The notes beneath the pieces were generated by a model. The model was not told the DNA's origin. It saw only the letters and a list, made by a program, of their open reading frames with translations, and ran no database searches. From Clostridium sp. CAG:508 (GTDB lineage: Bacteria > Bacillota > Clostridia > TANB77 > CAG-508), in contig FR889080.1 in assembly GCA_000435755.1 (NCBI GenBank), positions 1-64,000 of the forward strand: a DNA stretch of 64,000 nt, given 5' to 3'. Every line of letters begins with the position of its first letter. Positions within the stretch are counted from its first letter, which is position 1. Below, piece by piece: positions 26,309-34,804 of this stretch. The position numbers and the translations under genes are program-made.

Positions 26309-26351
26309 TACTTCATTCTCCTTAGTATTATTATATTATTTTTTTCTGTCA

Positions 26352-27554
26352 TTATTCTTTTTGTTTTTCTTCTTTATCAATTTGGTTTTGTTTATTATTT
26401 TTCATAATTTGTATATCTTCTTTGCTTAAGTTTTTCACCAATATACACGTTTTCATTAAATGCCTATTTACTTTCTTTTCCTCATTTGTTAAGTGACTTG
26501 GTTTTGTTTCTTGTTCTTTTTCTTCTGGTGGGTTTATCTCTTCTTTTATAGGTGTAAACACTGGGTCCCTTTGAGCTTGTTTATATACTTTTGGGTCCAA
26601 CTGTACTGCGACATTCATATAGTTTTTAGCTTTTTCTTCATCTCCTTTTAGTAAGGCAATTTGCGAAAGATAATAATATGAACCCGCTTCTAAATCCTCT
26701 TGTTTGCTTGATTGCATAAAATAATTTTCTGCTTCATCTAAATCACCATAAATCAATGCAATTTGTCCTAAATTTAATTTAGCATTATAAGCCAAGCTAT
26801 TTATCTCTGCTGCTTTTTCATAAAAATCTTTTGCTCTTTGAAAGTCATTTATCATAGTATATGCCATTCCTAGGCTATAATACAAATCATAACTTGCTGG
26901 ATGGTATCTAAGTGCTGTCATATATACTGATATAGCATCCTTATACCTTTCTTCTTCTATAAATACCTCTCCAAGCAAATTACTAGCTTTTTCATATTCT
27001 GGCTTTTGCTTTAGAATATCCTCAAGTATACTTATAGCTTCTTCATTTTGCTTGTTTTTATTTAAAACCTCACATAATTTATAAGTAGAGGTAAAGTCAT
27101 TTCTTCTTAAATCTGTAACTCTCATGTACGCGCTAACAGCTGCTTCATAATTTTCTTCTTTCTCATAAAATTCCGCCAACAATTTATTTGTAATATAACT
27201 GTTTGGATTTTTATTCAAAAAAGTTAATATCATTGTTTTGGCTTGTTCATGTTTTCCAAATCTATCTAGAATTTTAGCAATTGTTACATTAAATAATTCT
27301 GGAAAATCTGCTTTTTTTACTTTTTCCATCCATAATATTATAGCTGGTATAATTACCGAAAAAAAATAGGTAATTGTTTTTAAAAACCAGTTTAACTTAA
27401 TAGAAAATATCAGTCCAATAAAACTTATAACAATACCAATAAACTCTAAAGCAAGTACATATATATAACTTGTGTCATTTTTTTTAATTAATTTTAGTAC
27501 AGTAATCGTAAAAAGTGCAAATGCCAATACATTAAAAATTATTTTTTCAAGCAT
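26352..27554 (-). CDS. Membrane-anchored TPR protein
   Basis: The first ~75 residues contain two to three hydrophobic helices. From about residue 85 a series of some seven tetratricopeptide repeats follows (for example NKLLAEFYEKEENYEAAVSAY, and similar 34-residue units through residue 320). The C-terminus is charged (PPEEKEQETKPSHLTNEEKK). TPR arrays bind partner proteins; the partner is unknown. It lies between the pyrophosphatase and uppP genes, all on minus with short gaps, so one transcript is likely. Confidence 0.82.
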   Translation of the reverse strand: MLEKIIFNVLAFALFTITVLKLIKKNDTSYIYVLALEFIGIVISFIGLIFSIKLNWFLKTITYFFSVIIPAIILWMEKVKKADFPELFNVTIAKILDRFGKHEQAKTMILTFLNKNPNSYITNKLLAEFYEKEENYEAAVSAYMRVTDLRRNDFTSTYKLCEVLNKNKQNEEAISILEDILKQKPEYEKASNLLGEVFIEEERYKDAISVYMTALRYHPASYDLYYSLGMAYTMINDFQRAKDFYEKAAEINSLAYNAKLNLGQIALIYGDLDEAENYFMQSSKQEDLEAGSYYYLSQIALLKGDEEKAKNYMNVAVQLDPKVYKQAQRDPVFTPIKEEINPPEEKEQETKPSHLTNEEKKVNRHLMKTCILVKNLSKEDIQIMKNNKQNQIDKEEKQKE

Positions 27555-27565
27555 TTTTTCTTCCT

Positions 27566-28096
27566 CTATTTACTAAATTTTTTATCATAATTATCCATAC
27601 ATTTTTGAATTATTTCTTCTGCTTCTTTTCTTCCTAATATTTTATCTACTGCTGTTTGTTTTCCTTCTAATTGTTTATACACTTCAAAAAAGTGTTTTAT
27701 TTCTAATGACTTTTGTGCTGGTAACTCTGAAATGTCTTGATAGCAATTTAAAAATGGATCTTGCTTACATATTGCAATAATTTTTTCGTCTTGTTCATTA
27801 TTATCTGTCATTATCAATACTCCAACAGGATAACATTCTACTAATGTTAATGGTACAATCTCTTCCTGACATAGAACTAATACATCTAATGGATCATGGT
27901 CCTCAGCATATGTTCTTGGAATAAATCCATAATTTGCAGGATAGTGTGTTGATGTATATAATACTCTGTCTAATCTAAGCCTTCCCGTTTCTTTATCTAA
28001 TTCATATTTATTTCTGCCGTTTTTACTAATTTCAATAACTGATATAAAATCATCTTTTTTTATTCTTTCTTTATTAATGTCATGCCAAATATTCAT
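27566..28096 (-). CDS. ppa: Inorganic pyrophosphatase (family I)
   Basis: Hydrolyses pyrophosphate to pull biosynthetic reactions forward. The signature EDHDPLDVLVL (three acidic metal ligands) and YGFIPRTYAED identify a family I enzyme. The frame is open further upstream, but the ATG at 28096, with AGGAGA before it, gives MNIWHDINKERIKKDDF and the usual length (176 aa). The upstream extension would overlap the next gene. Many Clostridia use family II enzymes, so a family I form is worth noting. Confidence 0.93.
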   Translation of the reverse strand: MNIWHDINKERIKKDDFISVIEISKNGRNKYELDKETGRLRLDRVLYTSTHYPANYGFIPRTYAEDHDPLDVLVLCQEEIVPLTLVECYPVGVLIMTDNNEQDEKIIAICKQDPFLNCYQDISELPAQKSLEIKHFFEVYKQLEGKQTAVDKILGRKEAEEIIQKCMDNYDKKFSK

Positions 28097-28100
28097 ACTT

Positions 28101-28316
28101 TTATTTCTCCTTTTTTTGTTTTGTTTCTTTGTATATTTTTTTACACAATTCTGGAAATTTAATGCCTGAAGCATAACTAATTGATGGACCAGTCAAATAA
28201 TTATTCTTTACAGCAATCTTATTCCATTCTTTTTCTGTAGGTATAATTCTAGTATCTGTGATGTACTTTGTCAATACTTCTATACTTTCTTTATAATATT
28301 TTTCGTAATCTGCCAT
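28101..28316 (-). CDS. Small hypothetical protein, 71 aa
   Basis: Not recognised with confidence. The gene has AGAGAGG before its ATG and ends 4 nt before the pyrophosphatase start, so the two are probably co-translated. The protein is Lys/Tyr-rich and helical, with IPTEKEWNKIAVKNNYLTG and a second half YASGIKFPELCKKIYKE. The layout loosely recalls short DNA-binding repeats associated with homing endonucleases, but this is only a weak resemblance. Confidence 0.55.
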   Translation of the reverse strand: MADYEKYYKESIEVLTKYITDTRIIPTEKEWNKIAVKNNYLTGPSISYASGIKFPELCKKIYKETKQKKEK

Positions 28317-28392
28317 ATTTTAACCTCTCTTTTTTCTATTTTATTTTAACATTAAATTAGTTTTAAGTCAATTTAGTTCAAAAAATGAAAAA

Positions 28393-28433
28393 GACACCTT
28401 AAAATACTAGGTTTGTCTAATATTTTAAGTGTC
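28393..28433. terminator. Terminator after the DUF6514 gene
   Basis: A ~13-bp stem with one bulge (28393-28406 with 28421-28433), flanked by A- and T-rich runs, lies just past the stop of the DUF6514-like gene. Confidence 0.75.
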
Positions 28434-28440
28434 CTTTATA

Positions 28441-28749
28441 TTATACTAATACAAAGTCTTCTAAGATATCTCTTAGTGATGTAGGTGTTACTTTATTTTT
28501 TAGTAGTAATTCAAGCATATCGTCTGCATCATTTTCTTTACTGAAAATATGATTAAATTCTCTTTTTTCAACATCTAATTCTGTTTCGTTAGAACATCTC
28601 TTTATTACTCCTATTCCATATGGTTTTCTTTCATCTTGTTTTTCGCTATTATATATTTTGTAATATTCTAACTGAATTGGGTTATATCCTATTTCTCCTA
28701 TTGCGTGCTTAATTTCAGTATTTCCATATACTTTCACGTCTCTTCCCAA
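28441..28749 (-). CDS. DUF6514-like protein
   Basis: Resembles the DUF6514 family of Clostridia: a YYKIYNSE-type strand, the conserved KPYGIGVIKR, and the C-terminal NKVTPTSLRDILEDF. Function unknown. The frame opens to an ATG at 28770, but an AAAGGAGGGG ribosome site lies inside that stretch, 6-7 nt before a TTG at 28749; this TTG start gives 102 residues. Upstream are a TTGCTA/TATAAT promoter and a palindrome made of two Spo0A-box-like sequences. Confidence 0.7.
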   Translation of the reverse strand: MGRDVKVYGNTEIKHAIGEIGYNPIQLEYYKIYNSEKQDERKPYGIGVIKRCSNETELDVEKREFNHIFSKENDADDMLELLLKNKVTPTSLRDILEDFVLV

Positions 28750-28783
28750 TGTTTTTCCCCTCCTTTTCATTGGTGTAATTTCT

Positions 28784-28811
28784 ATTATATACCTTTATTT
28801 CAAAATAGCAA
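28784..28811 (-). promoter_or_regulatory. Promoter of the DUF6514 gene
   Basis: On minus: TTGCTA (28811-28806), a 16-nt spacer and TATAAT (28789-28784); transcript start near 28777. Confidence 0.7.
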
Positions 28812-28828
28812 GAAAAATCGTATGCCAA

Positions 28829-28851
28829 AATTCGACATATTTTGTCGAATT
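28829..28851. promoter_or_regulatory. Palindrome with two inverted Spo0A-box-like sequences
   Basis: AATTCGACA and TGTCGAATT face each other across 5 nt. Each arm contains TGTCGAA, which equals the core of the Spo0A box (TGNCGAA). The centre is about 63 bp upstream of the predicted DUF6514 start site. Regulation by Spo0A is inference; a hairpin terminator is the alternative, but no gene ends here. Confidence 0.5.
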
Positions 28852-28946
28852 TATATGTTACCTTTTCAAAATTTAATTTTATTATCACTAAATATCAACT
28901 TCTACTAAATATTTTTAATATTTTTAAATTTTTTTTGCAATATATC

Positions 28947-28976
28947 TTGACAATTGTAATCATCTCGTAGTAAAAT
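28947..28976 (+). promoter_or_regulatory. Promoter of tRNA-Leu
   Basis: TTGACA (28947-28952) and TAAAAT (28971-28976) with an 18-nt spacer, 24 nt before the mature 5' end. Confidence 0.75.
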
Positions 28977-28999
28977 TATTATTGTCAGTTCAAACAAAT

Positions 29000-29088
29000 G
29001 CAGATGTGGCGGAACTGGCAGACGCACAGGACTTAAAATCCTGCGAGACTTAACTCTCGTGCCGGTTCGATTCCGGCCATCTGCACCA
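29000..29088 (+). tRNA. tRNA-Leu (UAA)
   Basis: The acceptor stem GCAGATG (29000-29006) pairs with CATCTGC (29078-29084), followed by A and an encoded CCA. The anticodon loop CTTAAAA places TAA at 29034-29036. A long variable arm (GAGACTTAACTCTC) is present, as expected for a class II tRNA, and the T-arm GGTTCGATTCC is intact. Confidence 0.97.
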
Positions 29089-29143
29089 AAAACGAAAAAC
29101 CATACAAGTATTGAAAAATCAATGTTTTGTATGGTTCTTTTTT
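29082..29143 (+). repeat. 62-bp direct repeat, left copy (tRNA 3' end plus terminator)
   Basis: Covers the last 7 nt of tRNA-Leu and its hairpin terminator (AACCATACAA pairing with TTGTATGGTT, then TTCTTTTTT). The same sequence recurs at 31152-31213 with a single mismatch (A29089 versus G31159), 2,070 bp downstream. This has the form of an attachment-site duplication. Confidence 0.9.
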
Positions 29144-29289
29144 ATGTCAACTACAGCCATTTCAAGATGCTTAAAGTCATTACAAAATAATTGAAAAATT
29201 TAGTTCTAAAAAAGTTTGTTGCATAAAAAAAGTCAATATGATATACTGAAGAAAAATTCAAATGAGAAATAGAATGAATGTGAATATCA

Positions 29290-29823
29290 ATGAAAAAGAA
29301 TCTTTTAAAATTGTTGGTTATAGCAATTTTATGTGCAATTATAACTTTGTTTTTTTGCTTTTGTTCAATAAAATATAATTCTTCATTTACTTCATTTACA
29401 ACAACTGAACAAGTTATAAATGAAGTAAATGAAGGTATTGATTCACCAGGTGCTGGTTGGTATTTATTATTCGCAGGAGGAACTGCTGTTGCAATAGATT
29501 TTGCTATGGCTATAAGTATTATGATTTTTACTTTAATAATACCAGGATTTTTGTTGTTTATGATAGTTGTTTCACAAAGTATTGCAAGATTAATACAAAT
29601 TGGTACTGAAAAGAAATGGAAAAACACAACAAGTAAGGTTTTTACATATATCTCAATAGTTTTGCAAGTTTTAGTATGTCTTTCATTATTATTTAATATA
29701 TTAAGCAATCTTATTGTAAATAAAATGCTATTAGTTATTGCTTTAGTTTTAAATATAGTTTGTGTAGTTTTATTTATTAAGGAATTATCAAAAATTAAGA
29801 AAAATAATACTGAAATAATATAA
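29290..29823 (+). CDS. Membrane protein of the tRNA-Leu insertion, unknown function
   Basis: Not recognised. It has 177 residues with an N-terminal signal-like helix (residues 5-27), a short extracytoplasmic loop with EVNEGIDSPGAGW, and three further hydrophobic helices (about 60-95, 113-135, 140-160). The C-terminus is Lys/Asn-rich. The ribosome site is weak. A gene on the other strand is also open over this region, but it lacks start signals and reads as low-complexity sequence. The gene is followed 20 nt later by the DUF3592-like gene. Confidence 0.65.
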   Translation: MKKNLLKLLVIAILCAIITLFFCFCSIKYNSSFTSFTTTEQVINEVNEGIDSPGAGWYLLFAGGTAVAIDFAMAISIMIFTLIIPGFLLFMIVVSQSIARLIQIGTEKKWKNTTSKVFTYISIVLQVLVCLSLLFNILSNLIVNKMLLVIALVLNIVCVVLFIKELSKIKKNNTEII

Positions 29824-29843
29824 AAAATGAGGAGTTTTAAGAA

Positions 29844-30356
29844 ATGAAAATAAATTTATTATTTTTTGCAATATTTATATCTGTAGCTTTAATACTGCTA
29901 ATTCTATCATTAATATTTAAGAGCAAAGATAAAAAAATGGTTAAGCAATGTAATCAAACAACGAAAGGAAAAGTTATAAAATATACATTATGGAATAATA
30001 ATGGAGTATATTTTCCTATAGTAGAATACATTGTTAACAATGTTAAATATAATCAAAGACTTAAATATGGCTGGATTATAAATAAATCATCATCTTTTAA
30101 TAAAGTGAAATCTGAAGTAGAAAATGATGTTAAAAATGATAATTTAGTAATTAGAAGTAATACACATATTTCTACTAATGCACTAAAAGAACATTTTCCT
30201 GTTGGAACTGAATTAGATGTTTTCTATAACCCACATAATCCAAATAAAAGCTATGTAATGAGATTTGTAAAAAGTCCAGCAGTAAAAGTTTTATTATTTA
30301 CAGGATTACTATTTATTATTTTAGCATTTATTGGACTTGCCTTTCTACCAGCATAG
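29844..30356 (+). CDS. DUF3592-like membrane protein
   Basis: 170 residues with a helix at each end (about 4-24 and 146-168) and a beta-rich middle. The pattern GKVIKYTLWNNNGVYFPIVEY, then FPVGTELDVFYNPHNPNKSYV, matches the DUF3592 family, which occurs in many bacteria with no known function and is often linked to secretion or defence loci. A clear GAGGAG lies before the ATG. It probably forms one unit with the preceding gene in the insertion. Confidence 0.72.
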   Translation: MKINLLFFAIFISVALILLILSLIFKSKDKKMVKQCNQTTKGKVIKYTLWNNNGVYFPIVEYIVNNVKYNQRLKYGWIINKSSSFNKVKSEVENDVKNDNLVIRSNTHISTNALKEHFPVGTELDVFYNPHNPNKSYVMRFVKSPAVKVLLFTGLLFIILAFIGLAFLPA

Positions 30357-30405
30357 AAAAAATATTATAAAAATATTATTTAATGAAATTTAAAGGAGAA
30401 ACTAA

Positions 30406-30636
30406 AAAAAGAAAAATGGATTAAAAATATTATTAATCATTATAGTTATTATTGTAATAATACTTATTGCTTTAGGAATCTTTATGTCCATAAAAGGAAA
30501 TAAAAAACCAATAAGTACAGAGCAATTTATTAATATTACAACTGAATTAGGATATAATACTTCAAAAGTTACAACATCATCAACAGTTATAGATTCTTAT
30601 ACTGCAAAAAAAGATGATTTCGAGATTGGAATGTAA
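30406..30636 (+). pseudogene. Small membrane-protein gene without a start codon, truncated
   Basis: An AAAGGAG site (30392-30398) precedes an open frame reading KKKNGLKILLIIIVIIV, then SIKGNKKPISTEQFINITTELGY and ending KKDDFEIGM before TAA. At the position of the start codon there is AAA, preceded by an in-frame TAA at 30403, so the ATG appears lost. The visible part looks like the N-terminal half of a longer clostridial lipoprotein-like or anchored protein and ends abruptly, as if a deletion joined it to the next fragment. Confidence 0.6.
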
Positions 30637-31082
30637 ATTTATTTTTAGAGTTATCGTGGACAGCAAGAATATTGGTAATAGCAATTGCATTAGGAGTTTT
30701 GTTTACTGGCAAAAAAGAGGATGTTCCATCTCCAGCAGAATTGAGATTCTATGATGATTATTTACTATTATTTATTGAGAGAAAATATTATAGCGAAAGA
30801 AATATTAAGCAAGAATATTTAAAAATGAAATACAGTGATATTACTAAAGTTAAATATCTTCCTAATACATCTAATAAAAGATTTCAAATATGTGGTAATG
30901 GGCATTCATTACAATATGCTGTAAAGAAAGATGGCAGTATAGCAAAACAACCATCTAAAGATAAGATATTTGAAGATGGTATGATTTATTTTTCTACTAA
31001 TTTAAATCAAAATATTGATTTTATAGAAGAGATTGAAAAACATTCACCTTTAAAAGTAGAAATCGATAATACAAATTTTTAA
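30618..31082 (+). pseudogene. N-terminally truncated membrane-associated protein
   Basis: The open frame runs from 30618; the first possible start is a TTG at 30672 without a ribosome site, giving 136 residues. The frame before it encodes the end of a hydrophobic helix (ELSWTARILVIAIALGV), so the natural N-terminus is missing. The remainder is a soluble domain (PSPAELRFYDDYLLLFIERKYY and KYSDITKVKYL) of the kind found in small PH-like or YcxB-like membrane proteins. Together with the preceding fragment it marks decay by internal deletion. Confidence 0.55.
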
Positions 31083-31151
31083 TTAAATATTATATTGATT
31101 GATTCTTATATCAATCGTCTTTGAGAGAAAGTTGTAGATTACTACGACAAT

Positions 31152-31213
31152 TGCACCAGAAACGAAAAACCATACAAGTATTGAAAAATCAATGTTTTGT
31201 ATGGTTCTTTTTT
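31152..31213 (+). repeat. 62-bp direct repeat, right copy
   Basis: Second copy of the tRNA-Leu 3' end plus terminator (61 of 62 identical to 29082-29143). The rest of the tRNA is absent: the sequence upstream of TTGCACCA does not form a T-arm. The hairpin remains and may also terminate the minus-strand alr transcript. Confidence 0.9.
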
Positions 31214-31249
31214 TGAAAAAGTAGGCAATAGATAATTGTTCTATATTTT

Positions 31250-32449
31250 CTATTTTTTCTCGTCTATTTCTATTATTTTTCCGTCTTTTACAAGTACTCT
31301 TGGTACCCAGTCATTTATCATACATGAGCCTTCATATACGCTAGTACCCATATATCTCGCTGCTTCTAGCATTGGTATTTGTTCACCTATTAATGTAACC
31401 TTATCTCCTTGTTTAACTGTTTCATCCACTTTAGCAATAACCATTCCCATATTTATTGCACCAATTAATGGATATCTTTTATTATTTATAACTATTTCTC
31501 TTCCCTTGTTTCTTGTACTAAATCCATCTGCATATCCTATAGGTATTATAGATACATAAATATCTTCATTTGCCTCATAAATTCTACCATATCCAACAAA
31601 GCTACCTTTTTTTATTTTTTTTGTTTGCATTACTTCACTATATAAAGAAAAAGCAGTTTTTACATCTATTTTATTATCTATAGTTGTTTTACTAATATGA
31701 TGTTTTTTATTATACCATTCTCTTTTTATTTTTCTTAATCTATTTATAAAATCGTTTGGTAACGGCCTTGGACTTGTATTATATCCATACATTATAATTC
31801 CTAACCTAATTCCATTTGCAAAAGAAATTTTTTCATGATTTAGTAATGTTTGACTTCTTCCTAAATGAATAATTGGAATTTTTGTTAAGTCAATTTCAGA
31901 GGTTAATTCTATAAATCTTTTATATTGATTATCCCATGAAACATCATAAACTCCATCTGTAGCAAAATGTGTAAAAATTCCTTCCACTTGAACATTTTCT
32001 TTTTTCATTAATCCTTCTACCACTTCTTTTACTTGGTCTTTATCATACAATCCCAATCTACAAAGTCCACTATCTATTTTTATATGAACTTTCAAAGGAC
32101 TTTTTATATCAATTTTCTCTAATTCTTTAAAATATTCATAATCATGTACTGTTATTGTAATATTATTTTCAATACATTTTTCAATGTATTTTAAGTCAAT
32201 TGGTTCTAAACATAAAATTGGAATTTTTACTCCACCATTACGTAGGCTAATTGCTTCTTCTAACGAAGAAATCGCAAAATAATTTATGCCACTTTCTACT
32301 AGATATTTACATATTTTATCGCTATGTCCATATGCATTTCCCTTAACTACTCCAAAATAATAGTCATATTCTGGATATTTTTTTATAATTTGTTTAACAT
32401 TATTCTGCAAATTGTCGATATTTATTTCAGCATAAGTATTTCTATACAT
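31250..32449 (-). CDS. alr: Alanine racemase
   Basis: PLP enzyme converting L-alanine to D-alanine for peptidoglycan. The PLP-lysine motif VVKGNAYGH (Lys36) lies near the N-terminus, and GYGRIYEA with IPIGYADGFSTRNKG in the C-terminal beta domain belongs to the catalytic Tyr region. The frame opens 13 codons earlier, but the ATG at 32449 has AAGGAGG 7 nt before it and gives the standard start MYRNTYAEINIDNL; 399 residues. It stands alone on minus, separated from HU by a terminator. Confidence 0.95.
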   Translation of the reverse strand: MYRNTYAEINIDNLQNNVKQIIKKYPEYDYYFGVVKGNAYGHSDKICKYLVESGINYFAISSLEEAISLRNGGVKIPILCLEPIDLKYIEKCIENNITITVHDYEYFKELEKIDIKSPLKVHIKIDSGLCRLGLYDKDQVKEVVEGLMKKENVQVEGIFTHFATDGVYDVSWDNQYKRFIELTSEIDLTKIPIIHLGRSQTLLNHEKISFANGIRLGIIMYGYNTSPRPLPNDFINRLRKIKREWYNKKHHISKTTIDNKIDVKTAFSLYSEVMQTKKIKKGSFVGYGRIYEANEDIYVSIIPIGYADGFSTRNKGREIVINNKRYPLIGAINMGMVIAKVDETVKQGDKVTLIGEQIPMLEAARYMGTSVYEGSCMINDWVPRVLVKDGKIIEIDEKK

Positions 32450-32516
32450 ATATGCCCTCCTTATATGTTTTTTTGAATTATACCACAATAGTAACTTATT
32501 TTGAATAATTTTATAA

Positions 32517-32545
32517 AAAAAGATGTAGTTTTTACTACATCTTTT
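32517..32545 (-). terminator. Terminator of the HU gene
   Basis: An 11-bp stem (AAAAGATGTAG with CTACATCTTTT) with A/T runs on both sides, 35 nt past the HU stop codon. Confidence 0.85.
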
Positions 32546-32579
32546 GATATGAATTCATATATTTTATATAAATTTCAAA

Positions 32580-32858
32580 TTATTTTTTGTTTACTAATTC
32601 TTTTAAAGCTTTTCCTGCTTTGAATACAGGTGCTTTAGATGCTGGTATTTTGATTTCTTCTTTAGTTTGTGGGTTTCTACCTTTTCTAGCAGCTCTTTTT
32701 CTTACTTCAAAAGAACCAAATCCAACTAATTGAACTTTGTCTCCTTTAACTAAAGCTTCTGTTACAACGCTAACGAATGCATTTAGTGCTGCTTCTGCGT
32801 CTTTCTTTGTTTCTCCTGTTTTTGCTGCCATAGCTGCGATTAATTCTGATTTGTTCAT
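32580..32858 (-). CDS. hup: HU family DNA-binding protein
   Basis: Small nucleoid protein that bends DNA. The 92 residues show the full HU pattern: [42 protein letters not shown] (the DNA-binding arm) and [18 protein letters not shown] precedes the start. The gene has its own terminator and is likely highly expressed. Confidence 0.97.
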   Translation of the reverse strand: MNKSELIAAMAAKTGETKKDAEAALNAFVSVVTEALVKGDKVQLVGFGSFEVRKRAARKGRNPQTKEEIKIPASKAPVFKAGKALKELVNKK

Positions 32859-33008
32859 TTTAAATTACCTCCTATAAGATTTTAAAATCTGTAGTTCATA
32901 GCCTACTACTATCATTATTCGTCATTTTTTTCAAAAATCCTTCTTTTTTATTTAAAAAAGTTGTATTTTTCAGTGCTTTGCTCTTCTTTATCTCTTGTAA
33001 GTATACAT

Positions 33009-34655
33009 TTAATCGGCATTTAAGCTGTTTCCGTACAGCCCCAACTTTTTCAAAAAATAATATATTTTCTGTCCGAATGGTATCATAAAAAGTTCTTCTT
33101 TAGAAAATATTTTTAATATAGCTAGGACAACTATATATATTATTGCACACATTAATAGTGATAATAACGTTACAATTTTATCATTAATTCTTGTTATCAT
33201 TACTAAATAAAAAGTATATGCAAATACACTCATAATTATACTTGCTAACATAGGTTTAAATACAAATTTTTTCTTATCTAGCTTTAAGTCTATATTTTTA
33301 TTTAATATTTTAAGTTCTATAATTACTGCAATCATATGGCATATTACTGTTGAAATTGCTGCTCCTGCTGTTCCCCCAAGAAAAAAATCTTTTGTATCTA
33401 TTGGTATTAGATATAAGTTTAATATAAATTTAATTACAACTCCTATTGACAAAGCCATTGCTGGTGCAAGTACTTTGCCTAATCCATGCAAAGCTCCACT
33501 AATTATTTGTTCTATTACAATAAATATTATGCTTAAACAACTTATTTGATATATAAATGCTCCAGAAGTAGCATTCGGAAATAGCAATTCTAAAATTGGT
33601 TTGGCAAATATAATCATTGCTATCATGCAAGGCATTCCAATTAAAATAGATACCAACAAAGAAAATGATATTCTATTTTTAACTGTTTCCATATTTCCTA
33701 TTGCTTTAGATGATGAAATTGATGGAACCAAAGCTGTTGCAAACGCCATATTTAGCGACATTGGCAAAGTGACTAAGGTATCTACTTTTCCACTTAAAAT
33801 ACCATATTGAATTTTTGCTTGCTCTTCTGTTAAAAATTTTTTTAGTCCTCTCACAACTGTTAATGAATCAATATTTTTATTCACTGACGCTAGAATTGCA
33901 CTCATTGACATAGGTATAGAAACTGATAATATTTGTTTTATAGTTTTTATTATTCTAGTTCTTTTGTATTTTTGACTTCTTTTTAATTCCCACGCAATTT
34001 CCTTTCTCATTTTTGCATAATACTTATATAAATAGAAGAAACATAAAATTGTAGCCAAAGTAGTAGCCAAATTGGCTCCAGCTGCCATTATAACTGTGTC
34101 TGTACCTGTAGTCATAGCAATAAATTCTACAATTATTACAGAAAACACTGTTTTAAAAAATTGCTCTAAAGTGTGTGCATCTGCTGTAACTTTTAAATTT
34201 TGTCTTCCTGTAAAATATCCTTTAATTACACAAGATATTGCTACAAAGAATATTGATGGCGATAGTGCCACAAGAGTAAGCTCTGCTTCTGGAATTTGTA
34301 AAATAACCTTTGATATATATTCTGCTCCACAAAACAATATTGCACTACTTAAAAATCCTATCAAACCAAAGGTTACAAAGGCTATTTTGAAAATTCTATG
34401 TGCACCCTTAGTATCTCCTACAGCAACTCTTTCTGAAACAAGTTTTGATAAAGCTCCCGGTATACCAACTGAAGATATTGTTAAAAATAAAGCATATACT
34501 TGAAATCCGCTGCTGTATATACCATTTCCTTTGTCTCCAAATCCATCTCTATTTGTTAAATATAATTTATATATAAGGCCAAGTGCTTTGATTAAAATTT
34601 GTGAAATCATTAAGAATAAAACACCCTTCATAAATCCTTCTTTTTTCTTTTTCAT
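33009..34655 (-). CDS. SpoVB/MurJ-like polysaccharide flippase
   Basis: MOP-superfamily lipid flippase with about 14 membrane helices over 548 residues. The N-terminus KGVLFLMISQILIKALGLIYKL followed by GIYSSGFQVYALFLTISSVGIPGALSKLVSE is characteristic of the SpoVB/YtgP group, which moves lipid-linked cell-wall or polysaccharide precursors. Whether it serves vegetative wall, cortex or another polymer cannot be told from the sequence. It stands alone, divergent from the VirD4-like gene. Confidence 0.88.
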   Translation of the reverse strand: MKKKKEGFMKGVLFLMISQILIKALGLIYKLYLTNRDGFGDKGNGIYSSGFQVYALFLTISSVGIPGALSKLVSERVAVGDTKGAHRIFKIAFVTFGLIGFLSSAILFCGAEYISKVILQIPEAELTLVALSPSIFFVAISCVIKGYFTGRQNLKVTADAHTLEQFFKTVFSVIIVEFIAMTTGTDTVIMAAGANLATTLATILCFFYLYKYYAKMRKEIAWELKRSQKYKRTRIIKTIKQILSVSIPMSMSAILASVNKNIDSLTVVRGLKKFLTEEQAKIQYGILSGKVDTLVTLPMSLNMAFATALVPSISSSKAIGNMETVKNRISFSLLVSILIGMPCMIAMIIFAKPILELLFPNATSGAFIYQISCLSIIFIVIEQIISGALHGLGKVLAPAMALSIGVVIKFILNLYLIPIDTKDFFLGGTAGAAISTVICHMIAVIIELKILNKNIDLKLDKKKFVFKPMLASIIMSVFAYTFYLVMITRINDKIVTLLSLLMCAIIYIVVLAILKIFSKEELFMIPFGQKIYYFLKKLGLYGNSLNAD

Positions 34656-34761
34656 ATAAACTCCTTTTTTTCTCTTTAATACATACGAAAAAGATTTGGT
34701 ATTTATGAATATATATTATGAAGAAAATCTGCGATTTTTTCTACATTTTTCGCAAAAGCTC

Positions 34762-34790
34762 TTGTAATTTTCGCGATTTTATAGGATAAT
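34762..34790 (+). promoter_or_regulatory. Promoter of the VirD4-like gene
   Basis: TTGTAA (34762-34767), a 17-nt spacer and GATAAT (34785-34790); transcript start near 34797, very close to the first candidate start codons. Confidence 0.6.
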
Positions 34791-34804
34791 ATAGTAGTAT
34801 AGAT

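Larger units (their letters stand above)
29144..31151 (+). mobile_element. 2.07-kb insertion at tRNA-Leu without a recombinase
   Basis: The DNA between the two 62-bp repeats. It contains two intact membrane-protein genes and two damaged ones, all on plus, while neighbouring genes on both sides run on minus. No integrase, transposase or relaxase is seen. The layout fits the remnant of an integrative element inserted at a tRNA 3' end, or an element mobilised in trans. Recombination between the repeats would restore tRNA-Leu with its terminator directly before alr. Confidence 0.7.

Noticed and set aside
28094..28174. Longer N-terminus for the pyrophosphatase
   Set aside because: It would overlap the upstream gene by about 70 nt and precede the well-placed AGGAGA and ATG; the extra residues do not match the family.
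29151..29708. Minus-strand ORF of 185 codons over the insertion
   Set aside because: It is the mirror of a real membrane-protein gene in an AT-rich region; Ile/Asn/Lys-rich low complexity and no start signal.
31090..31158. Degraded tRNA before the right 62-bp repeat
   Set aside because: It contains two small hairpins but no T-arm consensus and no acceptor partner for TTGCACCA.
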